Made by a program: the position numbers and the translations under genes
Notes under the pieces: model-generated
Database searches by the model: none
Seen by the model: only the letters and a program-made list of their open reading frames with translations
Told to the model about the DNA's origin: nothing
Assembly (NCBI GenBank): GCA_014534205.1
Contig: JACVRX010000004.1
Location: 1 to 34,187 of the forward strand
DNA from: Jiangellaceae bacterium
GTDB lineage: Bacteria; Actinomycetota; Actinomycetes; Jiangellales; Jiangellaceae
Direction: 5' to 3'
Length of the DNA: 34,187 nt
In this document: positions 9,754-17,932 of the stretch, in pieces
Layout: each line of letters begins with the position of its first letter
Numbering within the stretch: the stretch's first letter is position 1

Positions 9754-10278
9754 GTGAGCAAGCACACCCTGTCCGTGCTGGTGGAGAACAAACCCGGCGT
9801 GCTCGCCCGCATCGCGGGGCTGTTCTCGCGGCGCGGCTTCAACATCGACTCGCTCGCCGTAGGGCCGACCGAGCATCCCGCGGTTTCCCGGATGACCGTC
9901 GTAGTGGACGTCGAGGCAAAGCCACTGGAACAGGTCACCAAGCAGCTCAACAAGCTGGTGAACGTCATCAAGATCGTAGAGCTGGAGCCGGCGCAATCGG
10001 TCCAGCGCGAGCTGCTGCTCGTCAAGGTCAAGGCGGACCCAGAATCCCGTTCCCACGTTCTCGAGACAGTCCAGCTGTTCCGCGCCAAGGTCGTCGACGT
10101 CACGTCGGACGTCATCACCGTCGAGGCGACCGGTTCCACCGACAAGCTGGCCGCTTTACTGCGGGTGCTGGAGCCCTACGGCATCCGCGAGCTGGTGCAG
10201 TCGGGCGTGGTCGCCGTCGGGCGCGGCTCGCGGTCGATGACCGACAGAGCGCTGCGACCCGTGGACCGTATCGCCTAG
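9754..10278 (+). CDS. ilvN: Acetolactate synthase, small (regulatory) subunit
   Basis: Regulatory partner of IlvB that gives valine feedback inhibition and raises activity; 174 aa from GTG 9754. The N-terminal ACT domain (residues about 4-75) is clear: HTLSVLVENKPGVLARIAGLFSRR and FNIDSLAVGPTE. The C-terminal ALS_ss domain follows (RELLLVKV, AKVVDVTSDVITVEATG, LEPYGIRELVQSG). Only 7 nt separate it from ilvB and both are surely one transcript. Its stop is followed immediately by the large fold-back element before ilvC. Confidence 0.97.
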   Translation: MSKHTLSVLVENKPGVLARIAGLFSRRGFNIDSLAVGPTEHPAVSRMTVVVDVEAKPLEQVTKQLNKLVNVIKIVELEPAQSVQRELLLVKVKADPESRSHVLETVQLFRAKVVDVTSDVITVEATGSTDKLAALLRVLEPYGIRELVQSGVVAVGRGSRSMTDRALRPVDRIA

Positions 10279-10279
10279 A

Positions 10280-10365
10280 AATGACCACGTTCACCACCCG
10301 TGCCCGTACATCACTAGGCCTGCAGGCCTGGTGATGTACCCACAGGCATGGTGTACGTGGTCATT
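10280..10365. repeat. Fold-back repeat, copy A (ilvN-ilvC spacer)
   Basis: An 86-nt nested inverted repeat. Outer arms AATGACCACGTTCACCA (10280-10296) and TGGTGTACGTGGTCATT (10349-10365) pair with one mismatch. Inner arms GTACATCACTAGGCC (10306-10320) and GGCCTGGTGATGTAC (10325-10339) pair across a TGCA loop with one G-U. The left 35 nt match copy B at 29922-29956 at 34 positions. It could act as a mobile-type palindromic repeat, a partial terminator, or an mRNA-end element between ilvN and ilvC. Confidence 0.85.
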
Positions 10366-10395
10366 CCAGAACGGAGACTGCAAAGGAGACAACCG

Positions 10396-11424
10396 ATGGC
10401 TGAGCTTTACTACGACGACGACGCCGACCTCGCGGTCGTGCAGTCCCGAAACGTGGCCGTGCTGGGCTACGGCAGCCAAGGCCACGCCCACGCGCTGAGC
10501 CTGCGCGACTCCGGCGTGGACGTCCGGGTGGGTCTACCGGAAGCGTCGAAGAGCCGGCCACGGGCCGAGGCGGAGGGGCTGCGCGTGGTCACGCCGTACG
10601 AGGCCTGCGAGGAGGCCGACCTGATCGTCGTCCTCGTGCCCGATCCTGCGCACCGCCACTTGTACGCCGAGGCCATCGAGCCGAACCTGGTCGACGGGGA
10701 CGCGCTGTTCTTCGGGCACGGTTTCAACATCCGGTTCGGCTACGTCAAGCCGCCTGCCGGCGTGGACGTCTGCATGGTGGCGCCCAAAGGGCCAGGGCAC
10801 CTCGTGCGTCGTGAGTTCACCGACGGGCGCGGCGTGCCGGTATTGGTGGCCGTCGAACAGGACGCCACGGCTGACGCCTGGCCGCTGACCCTCTCGTACG
10901 CCAAGGCCATCGGCGGGCTGCGCGCCGGCGCCATCAAGACCACGTTCGCCGAGGAGACCGAGACCGACCTGTTCGGCGAGCAGGTGGTGCTCTGCGGCGG
11001 GCTCACCCGACTCGTGCAGGCGGGTTACGAGACACTGACCGAGGCGGGCTACCAGCCGGAAGTCGCATATTTCGAATGCCTGCACGAGCTGAAGCTGATC
11101 GTCGACCTAATGTACGAGGGCGGCATCGCGAAGATGCGCTGGTCGGTTTCGGACACCGCGGAGTACGGCGACTACACGTCCGGCCCGAAGATCATCGACG
11201 AGTCGGTCGAGAAGCGGATGCGGGAGATCCTGCGCGACATCCAGGACGGCTCGTGGGCTGCCGGGTTCATCTCCGACCAGGACGCCGGTGCGCCGGAGTT
11301 CAAGCGGCTGCGCGCCGAAGGCGAGCGGCATCCGATCGAGGCGACCGGCCGGGAACTGCGCAAGCTGATGAGCTGGATCAAATCCACCGAGGACGACTTC
11401 ACCGAGGGCACCGCTGCTCGCTGA
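10396..11424 (+). CDS. ilvC: Ketol-acid reductoisomerase (class I)
   Basis: Isomerises and reduces acetolactate or acetohydroxybutyrate with NADPH and Mg. 342 aa from ATG 10396, with a strong AAAGGAGA at 10382-10389 (6-nt spacing). Rossmann motif [19 protein letters not shown], the short class I specificity loop ([16 protein letters not shown]), [12 protein letters not shown], and the knotted C-terminal domain with E-rich metal ligands ([28 protein letters not shown]). It lies downstream of ilvBN, separated by the 86-nt fold-back repeat, which may tune readthrough. Its own strong ribosome site suggests independent translation. Confidence 0.97.
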   Translation: MAELYYDDDADLAVVQSRNVAVLGYGSQGHAHALSLRDSGVDVRVGLPEASKSRPRAEAEGLRVVTPYEACEEADLIVVLVPDPAHRHLYAEAIEPNLVDGDALFFGHGFNIRFGYVKPPAGVDVCMVAPKGPGHLVRREFTDGRGVPVLVAVEQDATADAWPLTLSYAKAIGGLRAGAIKTTFAEETETDLFGEQVVLCGGLTRLVQAGYETLTEAGYQPEVAYFECLHELKLIVDLMYEGGIAKMRWSVSDTAEYGDYTSGPKIIDESVEKRMREILRDIQDGSWAAGFISDQDAGAPEFKRLRAEGERHPIEATGRELRKLMSWIKSTEDDFTEGTAAR

Positions 11425-11630
11425 TGTTCGGGCACCGACGGCGGCAGCAGTGGCGGAGCCGCAATGGGCGCCTGATGGCGCGACGAGACGGAGAGGACAT
11501 GGAGAAGACGGGCACGAAACGAAGGCGGCTCGAGCTTTCGTCGCCCGCAAGACTTGGCGGAAGGCGCATTGTGCTAGTGGCTCGACCGGGGCAGCTCGAC
11601 CGCTTGTCAAGCAATGAGACAGAGGGATCC

Positions 11631-12404
11631 ATGCGTACTCCCGCCTTTCAGATCGCCCACTCAGCGTCGACGTCCGAACTCGATGCCCATTACGTGCGAG
11701 TGCCAGGGCGGCGGTCGGGACTCGTCCTCGCCCTGGTGGGCCTCCTCGCCGGCGCCGCGCTGCTCCTTGCGGAGGCGCCGGTAGCCGGCGCGCAAGTCAT
11801 CAACCATCCGCCGAGTACGACCGACGACGCCTACTCGACGAACGTCGGTACGTCCCTGACGGTGGCCGCTCCCGGCGTGCTCACCAACGACTCCGATCCC
11901 GACGGCGACGCACTTACGGCAATGCTCGAATCCGGGCCCGCCCGCGGGACTCTGACGCTGAATGCGGACGGCTCCTTCAGCTATGCGCCCGCGCCCGGCT
12001 TCACCGGCGCGGAGTCCTTCACGTATCGGGCCGCGGATGGAAACGGCGCCGTCTCAGCGGTGACCACGGTGACGATCACGGTGCTGCCGGTCGATGGCGA
12101 CAACGACGGCATCCCGGACACGCAGGATCCGGATAGGGTCGCTGCCGTGGTGTCCCCGCTGCCCGACAGCGCTTTCGCGAACGGGGAGCACAGGCAGCCA
12201 ATGCTGAATCGGCTCGACGCGATCGAGCAGCTGATCGCCTCAGGCGAGTTCGCTAGCGCGCGGGCCGAGCTGCAGAGCCTGCGCCGGAAGGTGGACGGCT
12301 GCGGCGCCGCCGCGGACACGAACGACTGGATCGTCGACTGCGACGCACAGCGGCAGGTGCGGGCGGTAATCGACGACCTGCTGGCCCAGCTCGTATCACC
12401 GTGA
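11631..12404 (+). CDS. Secreted protein with Ig-like/cadherin-type repeat and thrombospondin-3-like calcium motif
   Basis: Predicted exported protein, 257 aa, function unknown. ATG 11631 follows GAGGGA with about 4-5 nt spacing. A cytoplasmic n-region of about 30 residues precedes a hydrophobic segment (LVLALVGLLAGAALLLAEA) and a possible signal cleavage near AGAQ. One cadherin/VCBS-like domain (residues about 55-115) shows DDAYSTN, VLTNDSDPDGDALTA and GSFSYAPAPGFTGAESFTYRA. DGDNDGIPDTQDPD is a thrombospondin type 3 calcium-binding motif. The C-terminal helical part (LNRLDAIEQLIASGEF through VIDDLLAQL, two Cys) resembles FIMAH-type helical domains. The 200-nt spacer after ilvC shows nothing recognisable. 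Confidence 0.8.
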   Translation: MRTPAFQIAHSASTSELDAHYVRVPGRRSGLVLALVGLLAGAALLLAEAPVAGAQVINHPPSTTDDAYSTNVGTSLTVAAPGVLTNDSDPDGDALTAMLESGPARGTLTLNADGSFSYAPAPGFTGAESFTYRAADGNGAVSAVTTVTITVLPVDGDNDGIPDTQDPDRVAAVVSPLPDSAFANGEHRQPMLNRLDAIEQLIASGEFASARAELQSLRRKVDGCGAAADTNDWIVDCDAQRQVRAVIDDLLAQLVSP

Positions 12405-12471
12405 CGCTTGCTGGTGCCACCTCCGTCGCCCGCACGTAGCTGGGCCAGCCGCAGCTCACGCGCAATCCGCG

Positions 12472-12590
12472 CCGCTTTCGCCGTCCAGCATCTCGAGACG
12501 CACCCGAGAGACCTGGAGGTGCTCCAGGCGCCCATGGGGCATACGCGCTCGGACACGACGCAGGCCCACCAGATCGTCGACGCGTCTTAG
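12472..12590 (+). pseudogene. Fragment resembling the C-terminus of a tyrosine recombinase
   Basis: The frame ending in TAG at 12588-12590 reads FAVQHLETHPRDLEVLQ, PMGHTRSDTTQAHQIV. It fits the end of the integrase catalytic domain (leader helix, LGH-x-x-x-TTQ-x-Y box), but the usual Tyr is replaced and nothing upstream matches. Short and uncertain. Confidence 0.4.
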
Positions 12591-12638
12591 GCGGCCAGGA
12601 TCTGTCCACGACACGTCGTTCGGACACGGGGTGTCGCG

Positions 12639-12899
12639 ATGCGCCCGTTGCGGGAATGGAACGGCTTTGGGCGGGGCAACGAGGTGTTTGTCGCGGCGGC
12701 GGACGACATTGCTGGTATCAGATCCGCTCGAGAACTAGCCGAGCGCCTCGCATTACGCGGGCGGCTCCGAGAAGGCCCGTTCGTCGTCGACGTCTTCGAT
12801 ACGCCGTCCGGCATAGCGAGCCCGATCCGGAGAATCCTTCCTGGCTTCGTCGGCGGTGGGCGAACGGCCGGTGCCCGCGAGTTCGTCATTCCCACCCTG
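12639..12899 (+). pseudogene. Fragment resembling a polymorphic-toxin-type C-terminal domain
   Basis: From ATG 12639 about 85 codons look protein-like: NEVFVAAADDIAGIRSAREL, GPFVVDVFDTPSGIASPIRR, then PGFVGGGRTAGAREFVIP. From memory this resembles C-terminal domains of large secreted polymorphic toxins. I cannot name the family. There is no ribosome site, no N-terminal delivery region and no immunity gene, and after VIPTL the frame becomes low-complexity. Probably a remnant left by decay or transfer. Confidence 0.35.
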
Positions 12900-12905
12900 G
12901 CGCGC

Positions 12906-12986
12906 TCACAGCTTCTCGGCCGAGCCGGATGCCGCCACGACGACCGGGACCGCAAATGCGGCTGCCGCAATGACACTGCGGCGCAT
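12906..12986 (-). CDS. Tiny ORF encoding little more than a signal peptide
   Basis: 26 codons on the minus strand from ATG 12986, with an excellent GGAAGGGAG 6 nt upstream (12993-13001). It encodes MRRSVIAAAAFAVPVVVAAS and a 6-residue tail, then TGA. The charge, hydrophobic core and Ala-rich c-region look like a complete Sec signal, but almost no mature protein remains. Most likely the 5' end of a secreted-protein gene cut by a stop or deletion. Confidence 0.4.
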   Translation of the reverse strand: MRRSVIAAAAFAVPVVVAASGSAEKL

Positions 12987-13124
12987 GGTGTGCTCCCTTC
13001 CGATGCGGAACGCTGCGATGACCGGTATCCGGGCCCGCGGCCGTACGTGGATGCACCCGGTCCACAATCGGAAAGGAGTCGAGCGAGGCGAAGCCGTCGC
13101 AATGCGGCTTCCACAACAATCAAG

Positions 13125-13352
13125 TCAATAACCGACGACGTCCAGGTTGTACGCCAGCGGGCATTGCCGGGAGTCCGGTGGCACCCACAGGTGCCAGTAC
13201 GCCGGAGCAGCGTCGGTAGGTGCGACGCGAAATCCGGCGCAGGCAACCACACCGTCTGCTCTGACCCGGACGCACCTTCCGGACGTCGTGGGCCCGAAGC
13301 ACTGGTCGACTTGCGTCAAACTGACCGGATCGAGGATGTCGACGCACTCCAT
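13125..13352 (-). CDS. Cys-containing small hypothetical protein
   Basis: A 75-codon minus-strand ORF with strong G/C at third positions. It contains five Cys and a WHLWVPP motif and ends in LDVVGY. A stop lies just upstream, so it cannot be extended far. Cys content suggests an exported, disulfide-bonded protein, but no signal peptide is attached. The isolated signal-peptide ORF at 12986 lies downstream on the same strand, not upstream, so the two cannot simply be joined. Not recognised. Confidence 0.4.
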   Translation of the reverse strand: MECVDILDPVSLTQVDQCFGPTTSGRCVRVRADGVVACAGFRVAPTDAAPAYWHLWVPPDSRQCPLAYNLDVVGY

Positions 13353-13492
13353 ACGCCCAGTGAGCGCTTTTCAGCGTGCGACACCTAGGGCCAAAGGTCC
13401 CGATTCTCGGGCCGGGAGCTAGACTCGCCAGGCCGAGCCCAGTGGTGCGCTGGTGGCCTCCGTAGCTCCCGTCTCAAAGGTACGCCTGATCC

Positions 13493-15085
13493 GTGACCAA
13501 GCCCGTCGTCCTCATTGCCGAAGAGCTCTCGCCCGCCACCGTGCAGGCCCTCGGACCAGACTTCGACATTCGCTTCTGCGACGGGACGGACCGGGCTGCG
13601 CTGCTCGCCGCAGTTCCGTCGGCTGCTGCCTTGCTCGTCCGGAGCGCGACGAGAGTCGACGCTGAGGTCATCGCGGCCGCGTCACTGCTGCGCGTGATCG
13701 CGCGCGCCGGCGTCGGACTCGACAACGTCGACGTCAAGACCGCCACCCAGGCCGGCGTCATGGTCGTCAACGCGCCGACGTCGAACATCATCAGCGCCGC
13801 GGAGATGACGATCGGTTTGCTGCTCGCGGCGGCACGGCACATACCGACGGCGAATGCCGCGTTACGCAGGGGCGAGTGGCAGCGCAGCAAGTACGTCGGC
13901 GCGGAGCTGTACGACAAGGTGGCCGGCATCGTGGGTCTCGGCCGTATCGGCGTGCTCGTGGCACAGCGGCTGTCGGCGTTCGGTATGCGGGTGATCGCGT
14001 ACGACCCGTACGTGCCCGCCGCACGGGCGGCCCAGATGGGCGTGCGAAGCCTGTCGCTGGAGGACCTGCTGCGGTCCAGCGACGTCATCTCCATCCACTT
14101 GCCGAAGACGCCGGAGACGGTGGGACTGATCGGGGAACAGGCCCTCGCGTTGGTCAAGCCGTCGGTCCTGATCGTCAACGCAGCGCGCGGCGGGATCGTC
14201 GACGAACACGCCCTTGCCGTGGCGCTCAAGGAGGGCCGCATCGCCGGTGCCGGCATCGACGTCTTCGCGAACGAGCCATGCGCCGACTCCCCGCTGTTCC
14301 AGTTCGACTCCGTCGTCGTCACGCCACACCTTGGTGCATCGACCGCGGAGGCGCAGGAGAAAGCCGGGGTCGCCGTCGCGCGCTCCGTTCGACTCGCCCT
14401 CGCCGGGGAGCTGGTGCCAGACGCGGTCAATGTCAAGGGCGGCGCGATCGCCGAGGACGTCCGGCCCGGCATACCGCTCGCCGAGAAGCTAGGGCGCATC
14501 TTCACCGCGCTCGCCGGAGGGGTCGCTACCCAACTCGACGTCGAGGTGCGCGGGGAGATCGTCCAGCACGACGTGAAGATCTTCGAGCTCGCGGCGCTCA
14601 AGGGCGTCTTCGCGGACGTCGTGGAGCAGGCGGTGACCTACGTCAACGCGCCGGTGATAGCGGCAGACCGTGGCGTGGCAGTGCGGCTCCTCACCGCCGA
14701 GGAGTCACCGGACTACCGGAACGTCTTGACGGTTCGCGGCACGCTCGCCGACGGTCGCACGCTGTCGATCTCGGGCACGCTGTCCGGGCCTCGGCACATC
14801 GAGAAGATCGTCGAGGTGCTCGGCTACGACGTCGAGGTGCAACCCAGCGAGCACATGGCGTTCTGGCGGTACGCCGACCGACCGGGCGTGGTCGGGACGG
14901 TAGGCCGCATCCTGGGCGACGCCGGCGTCAACATCGCCGGAATGCAAGTGAGCCGGGACACCAAGGGCGGGCATGCAATGGTCGTCATGACCGTAGACCA
15001 GGCGATCCCCGGCCAGGTGATGGACGAGATCGTCGCCGCCATCGGAGCCGAGTGGGGTCGAGTCGTCGACCTCGCCAACGGCTGA
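13493..15085 (+). CDS. serA: D-3-phosphoglycerate dehydrogenase (long form with ASB and ACT domains)
   Basis: Oxidises 3-phosphoglycerate to 3-phosphohydroxypyruvate, first step of serine synthesis; 530 aa, the usual length of the actinobacterial type. Seen: substrate and Rossmann domain with AGIVGLGRIGVLVAQRL, VNAARGGIVDEHAL (catalytic Arg) and VTPHLGASTAEAQEKAG (catalytic His). An allosteric substrate-binding insert (about 315-450) and a C-terminal ACT domain follow (YADRPGVVGTVGRILGDAGV, NIAGMQVSRD), consistent with serine feedback. GTG 13493 is the start; AAAGG at 13476-13480 is 12 nt away, and a possible -10 TAGACT stands at 13420-13425. A hairpin follows the stop. Confidence 0.96.
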   Translation: MTKPVVLIAEELSPATVQALGPDFDIRFCDGTDRAALLAAVPSAAALLVRSATRVDAEVIAAASLLRVIARAGVGLDNVDVKTATQAGVMVVNAPTSNIISAAEMTIGLLLAAARHIPTANAALRRGEWQRSKYVGAELYDKVAGIVGLGRIGVLVAQRLSAFGMRVIAYDPYVPAARAAQMGVRSLSLEDLLRSSDVISIHLPKTPETVGLIGEQALALVKPSVLIVNAARGGIVDEHALAVALKEGRIAGAGIDVFANEPCADSPLFQFDSVVVTPHLGASTAEAQEKAGVAVARSVRLALAGELVPDAVNVKGGAIAEDVRPGIPLAEKLGRIFTALAGGVATQLDVEVRGEIVQHDVKIFELAALKGVFADVVEQAVTYVNAPVIAADRGVAVRLLTAEESPDYRNVLTVRGTLADGRTLSISGTLSGPRHIEKIVEVLGYDVEVQPSEHMAFWRYADRPGVVGTVGRILGDAGVNIAGMQVSRDTKGGHAMVVMTVDQAIPGQVMDEIVAAIGAEWGRVVDLANG

Positions 15086-15089
15086 ACCG

Positions 15090-15108
15090 CGTCTCGGCAT
15101 CCGAGACG
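15090..15108 (+). terminator. Hairpin after serA
   Basis: Perfect 8-bp stem CGTCTCGG/CCGAGACG with a CAT loop, starting 5 nt after the serA stop. There is no T-run, so termination is likely but not certain. Confidence 0.5.
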
Positions 15109-15162
15109 GCGGTCCACGCCTCGCGACAGCAGCTGCTACTAGCCGGTAAGGTCCCAGCCGTC

Positions 15163-15229
15163 ATGGCGTGGTCGGTAGTCATCCTTCGCCGCCGCGACGG
15201 GGCCCGTTAAGGCCGGCTCCCCGTCGCGG
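15163..15229 (+). promoter_or_regulatory. Orphan leader-peptide ORF overlapping a strong hairpin
   Basis: ATG 15163 opens a 15-codon ORF, MAWSVVILRRRDGAR, with consecutive Val-Val-Ile-Leu codons, ending TAA at 15208-15210. Its last codons form the left arm of an 11-bp perfect stem, CCGCGACGGGG (15192-15202) with CCCCGTCGCGG (15219-15229). The layout resembles a branched-chain attenuator, but there is no T-run and no biosynthetic gene follows directly on this strand; leuB is 1.6 kb on, beyond the oppositely directed exonuclease gene. Confidence 0.45.
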
Positions 15230-15380
15230 GGTTGGCGTTGCTGCTGGCCGACTGTTCTGTCACCTGACGAGGGACCGCCCGCGATCCGGGTTCCGCGAAG
15301 CGCGGCTCACACCACCCCGTGGACCACAGCTTCCGGTACGCGCCCCGTCAACCTCGGATGGACTTTGGCGGAGTGCGATC

Positions 15381-15464
15381 ATGACCGACGAACAGCGCAA
15401 CGCTCAGCACGCGTTGCAGGAGGCGATGGACCGCCGAGACAACGGCGGCGAGACGGGCCACTGA
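15381..15464 (+). CDS. Possible 27-aa hydrophilic small protein
   Basis: ATG 15381 with GGCGGAG 7 nt upstream, an ideal distance. It encodes MTDEQRNAQHALQEAMDRRD and a short tail ending GETGH. Predicted helical and charged, with no relatives that I recognise. It follows the orphan leader/hairpin unit by 150 nt and could be the gene that unit controls, though this is speculation. Confidence 0.3.
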   Translation: MTDEQRNAQHALQEAMDRRDNGGETGH

Positions 15465-15833
15465 TTTTCCACTGGCCGGCGGGGCTCATGCCGAAGTAGG
15501 AGGCGTGGGTCCCGCACCGTTTACGCCGGGAGCGGTCCACCCTTACCACCCATTGCAGCACCGTGCTGGGCCCGCTATCGGAAAGACGACCCGCGCAGGC
15601 CTTGCTGGAGCGCAAGGGATCGACAGCGATTTCTACTGCGCGCTGACGATCGCCTTTGGTGTCGTCGATGCGTCATGTGCCTTCACTACGGGCTGGCCTA
15701 GTTGGGGGTCGTCGGTCGACGACTCTGGACAGCCGACGCCCTATGCGCCCTGCTCCTCCGCGCCCCAACGTCGAGAACTCCATCCAGACCCTGACGCCAA
15801 TGATCCGCTGGGACGCATAGATCACCGCGATGG
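15465..15833. other. No recognisable gene
   Basis: 369 nt between the small ORF and the end of the exonuclease gene. Both strands have short open frames without ribosome sites or family resemblance. I see no RNA gene, terminator or clear repeat here. Confidence 0.5.
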
Positions 15834-16697
15834 TTACCGTGCCTGCGGCAGTCGGACCGCCCCTCGCTTGGGCGCCAGTGCGGAGGGCGGCGGCACCACG
15901 GGGCCGATGTCGCCGTCTGGCGCTTCGTCCAGGTCGACGATCACCGGTGCGTGGTCGCTGGGTCCGGTGCCTTTGCGAGCATGGCGGTCCACCCAAGCTG
16001 CCCGCACCCGGCTGGCCACCGGCGTCGTGGCCAGCACGAGGTCGATCCGCATTCCCAGGTCCTTGTGGAACATACCGGCCCGGTAGTCCCAGTACGTGAA
16101 AACTCGCTGGCCGGGCCACCTGTCACGGACTAGGTCGCGCAGGCCGACTTCCTGTAACTGCGCCAGCGCCTCCCGCTCGGGCACGGTGACGTGCGTCTGG
16201 CCGATGTAGGCGTCGGGGTCGAACACGTCCGCGTCGGTGGGCGCAATGTTCAGGTCGCCGCACACGACCGTCGCGTCCGAACCCGCACGGACGAACTCAC
16301 GCAACGTCGCGAGCCATGCCAGCTTGTAGTGGTAATGCTCGGAGCCTGGGACCCGCCCATTGGGTGCGTACACGGAGTAGACCCGTACACCACCGCACGT
16401 TGCGGAGAGCGCGCGCGCCTCTTGATGCGGAAAGCCGGGCCCGCCGGTCAGGCCGGGCACCACATCGTCTAGACCGACGCGAGACAGCATCGCTACGCCG
16501 TTCCATTGCGTCTCGCCATGACTTGCGACGGCATAGCCGCGGCGGTTGAGCTCGTCGCCGAGCAGCGCGGCGAAAGCGTCGTCGGCGAGCTTCGTTTCCT
16601 GTAGGCAGACGACGTCGGGCTGGCGCTGATCAAGCCACGGCAACAACCGGGGAAGCCGTTGCTTGACCGAGTTCACGTTCCACGTGGCTATCCGCAC
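15834..16697 (-). CDS. xthA: Exodeoxyribonuclease III (AP endonuclease family)
   Basis: DNA-repair nuclease acting on abasic sites and 3' ends; 287 aa from GTG 16697. It has the ordered motifs of the Mg-dependent exonuclease/endonuclease/phosphatase fold: RIATWNVNSVKQRLPRLL, DVVCLQETKLADDAF (metal Glu), YSVYAPNGRVPGSEHYHYKL, VVCGDLNIAPTDADVFDP, MRIDLVLAT and GPSDHAPVIVDL (catalytic Asp-His). A longer minus-strand frame exists up to 16754, but VRIATWNVNS is the natural start and TACCGT sits 6 nt before it. A Pro/Ala-rich C-terminal tail follows the catalytic core. Divergent from leuB. Confidence 0.93.
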   Translation of the reverse strand: MRIATWNVNSVKQRLPRLLPWLDQRQPDVVCLQETKLADDAFAALLGDELNRRGYAVASHGETQWNGVAMLSRVGLDDVVPGLTGGPGFPHQEARALSATCGGVRVYSVYAPNGRVPGSEHYHYKLAWLATLREFVRAGSDATVVCGDLNIAPTDADVFDPDAYIGQTHVTVPEREALAQLQEVGLRDLVRDRWPGQRVFTYWDYRAGMFHKDLGMRIDLVLATTPVASRVRAAWVDRHARKGTGPSDHAPVIVDLDEAPDGDIGPVVPPPSALAPKRGAVRLPQAR

Positions 16698-16703
16698 CAG
16701 CTC

Positions 16704-16709
16704 ACGGTA
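16704..16709 (-). promoter_or_regulatory. -10 box (TACCGT) of the exonuclease gene, leaderless
   Basis: On the minus strand TACCGT ends 6 nt before GTG 16697, fitting a leaderless TANNNT promoter. The 132-nt space to leuB must hold both promoters. Confidence 0.45.
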
Positions 16710-16816
16710 GCCGTCACGCGGGCACCGAATCCGGCGCCGGTCGCGGACCCGCAAGACCGCGCGTATGAGCCGGTGCAGGAGTGACTACCGCGTCGCCATC
16801 CGCAACCGGCGGCGCG

Positions 16817-16822
16817 TAGCGT
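16817..16822 (+). promoter_or_regulatory. -10 box (TAGCGT) of leuB, leaderless
   Basis: TAGCGT ends 7 nt before ATG 16830 and overlaps an in-frame GTG at 16821. It supports 16830 as the start. Same hexamer as the ilvD -10. Confidence 0.5.
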
Positions 16823-16829
16823 GACCGGA

Positions 16830-17873
16830 ATGCCGCGCAGCATCAACCTGGCCGTCATCGCCGGAGACGGCATCGGTCCGGAGGTCGTCGCAGAGGGGCT
16901 GAACGTACTCGACGCCGCCGTGGCCGGTGGCGACACGAAGGTCGAGACGACCGAGTACGACCTCGGCGGGCGACGCTGGCTCGCGACCGGCGAGACGCTG
17001 CCGGACTCCGTGCTCGCCGAACTGCGCGAGCACGACGCGATCCTGCTCGGTGCCGTAGGACACCCCGCGGTGCCCAGCGGCGTGCTCGAACGCGGGCTGC
17101 TGCTGCGGCTGCGTTTCGAGCTCGACCACTACGTGAACCTGCGGCCGGCCCGGCTCTTCCCGGGCGTGCAGAGTCCATTGCGCGACCCTGGCGAGATCGA
17201 CTTCGTGGTCGTCCGGGAGGGCACCGAAGGGCCATACGTCGGCAACGGTGGCGCCGTGCGCGTCGGCACCCCGGCTGAGATCGCGAATGAGCTCAGCGTC
17301 AACACCGGTTTCGGCGTGGAGCGGGTAGTCCGGGACGCGTTCGCGCGGGCTCGAACACGGCCTCGCCGCACGCTGACGTACGTCCACAAGCACAACGTGC
17401 TTGTCCACGCGGGGCACCTCTGGCGGCGCACCGTGGAGCGACTGGCGGCGGAGTACCCTGACGTCGCCGTCGACTACTTGCACGTGGACGCGGCCACGAT
17501 CTTCATGGTCACCGACCCGGGCCGGTTCGACGTGATGGTCACCGACAACTTGTTCGGCGACATCCTCACGGACCTCGCCGCTGCGATCACCGGTGGCATC
17601 GGGCTCGCTGCGAGCGGCAACATCAATCCAGACCGAACAGCGCCGTCGATGTTCGAGCCGGTTCACGGCTCCGCTCCGGACATCGCCGGGCGCGGAGTGG
17701 CCGACCCCACCGCTACGGTCCTCTCGGTTGCGATGCTGCTCGACCACCTGGGCCTATCAGACGCCGCCGGTCGGGTCGATGATGCAGTCACCGCGGACCT
17801 CGCCAACCGCCAAACGGCGCTACGCCGCACTGCCGAGATCGGCGACGCCATCGCGGCCCGCGTCGCCGGGTGA
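16830..17873 (+). CDS. leuB: 3-Isopropylmalate dehydrogenase
   Basis: NAD-dependent oxidative decarboxylation of 3-isopropylmalate, and of the 3-methylmalate made through citramalate. 347 aa from ATG 16830 (GTG 16821 is also in frame but lies in the -10 box). Seen: [19 protein letters not shown], the substrate Arg-rich part ([20 protein letters not shown]), [15 protein letters not shown], the metal site [20 protein letters not shown] and the NAD loop [20 protein letters not shown]. The short actinobacterial type. Head of a probable leuB-ilvE unit; ilvE begins 59 nt on. Confidence 0.95.
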   Translation: MPRSINLAVIAGDGIGPEVVAEGLNVLDAAVAGGDTKVETTEYDLGGRRWLATGETLPDSVLAELREHDAILLGAVGHPAVPSGVLERGLLLRLRFELDHYVNLRPARLFPGVQSPLRDPGEIDFVVVREGTEGPYVGNGGAVRVGTPAEIANELSVNTGFGVERVVRDAFARARTRPRRTLTYVHKHNVLVHAGHLWRRTVERLAAEYPDVAVDYLHVDAATIFMVTDPGRFDVMVTDNLFGDILTDLAAAITGGIGLAASGNINPDRTAPSMFEPVHGSAPDIAGRGVADPTATVLSVAMLLDHLGLSDAAGRVDDAVTADLANRQTALRRTAEIGDAIAARVAG

Positions 17874-17932
17874 CGCGACGGCCGAGTACGGTTCGGTTGG
17901 ACGTCCTAGCAAATTCCGTAAGGGGTGCCTCG

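Noticed and set aside
8814-10145. Long minus-strand open frame opposite ilvB and ilvN
   Set aside because: Antisense shadow of strongly conserved genes; no motif support. The same holds for 3631-5022, 5291-6415 and 13474-14601.
15379-15615. 78-aa minus-strand ORF between serA and the exonuclease gene
   Set aside because: The phrase ASYFGMSPAG looked transposase-like at first, but no second motif supports it.
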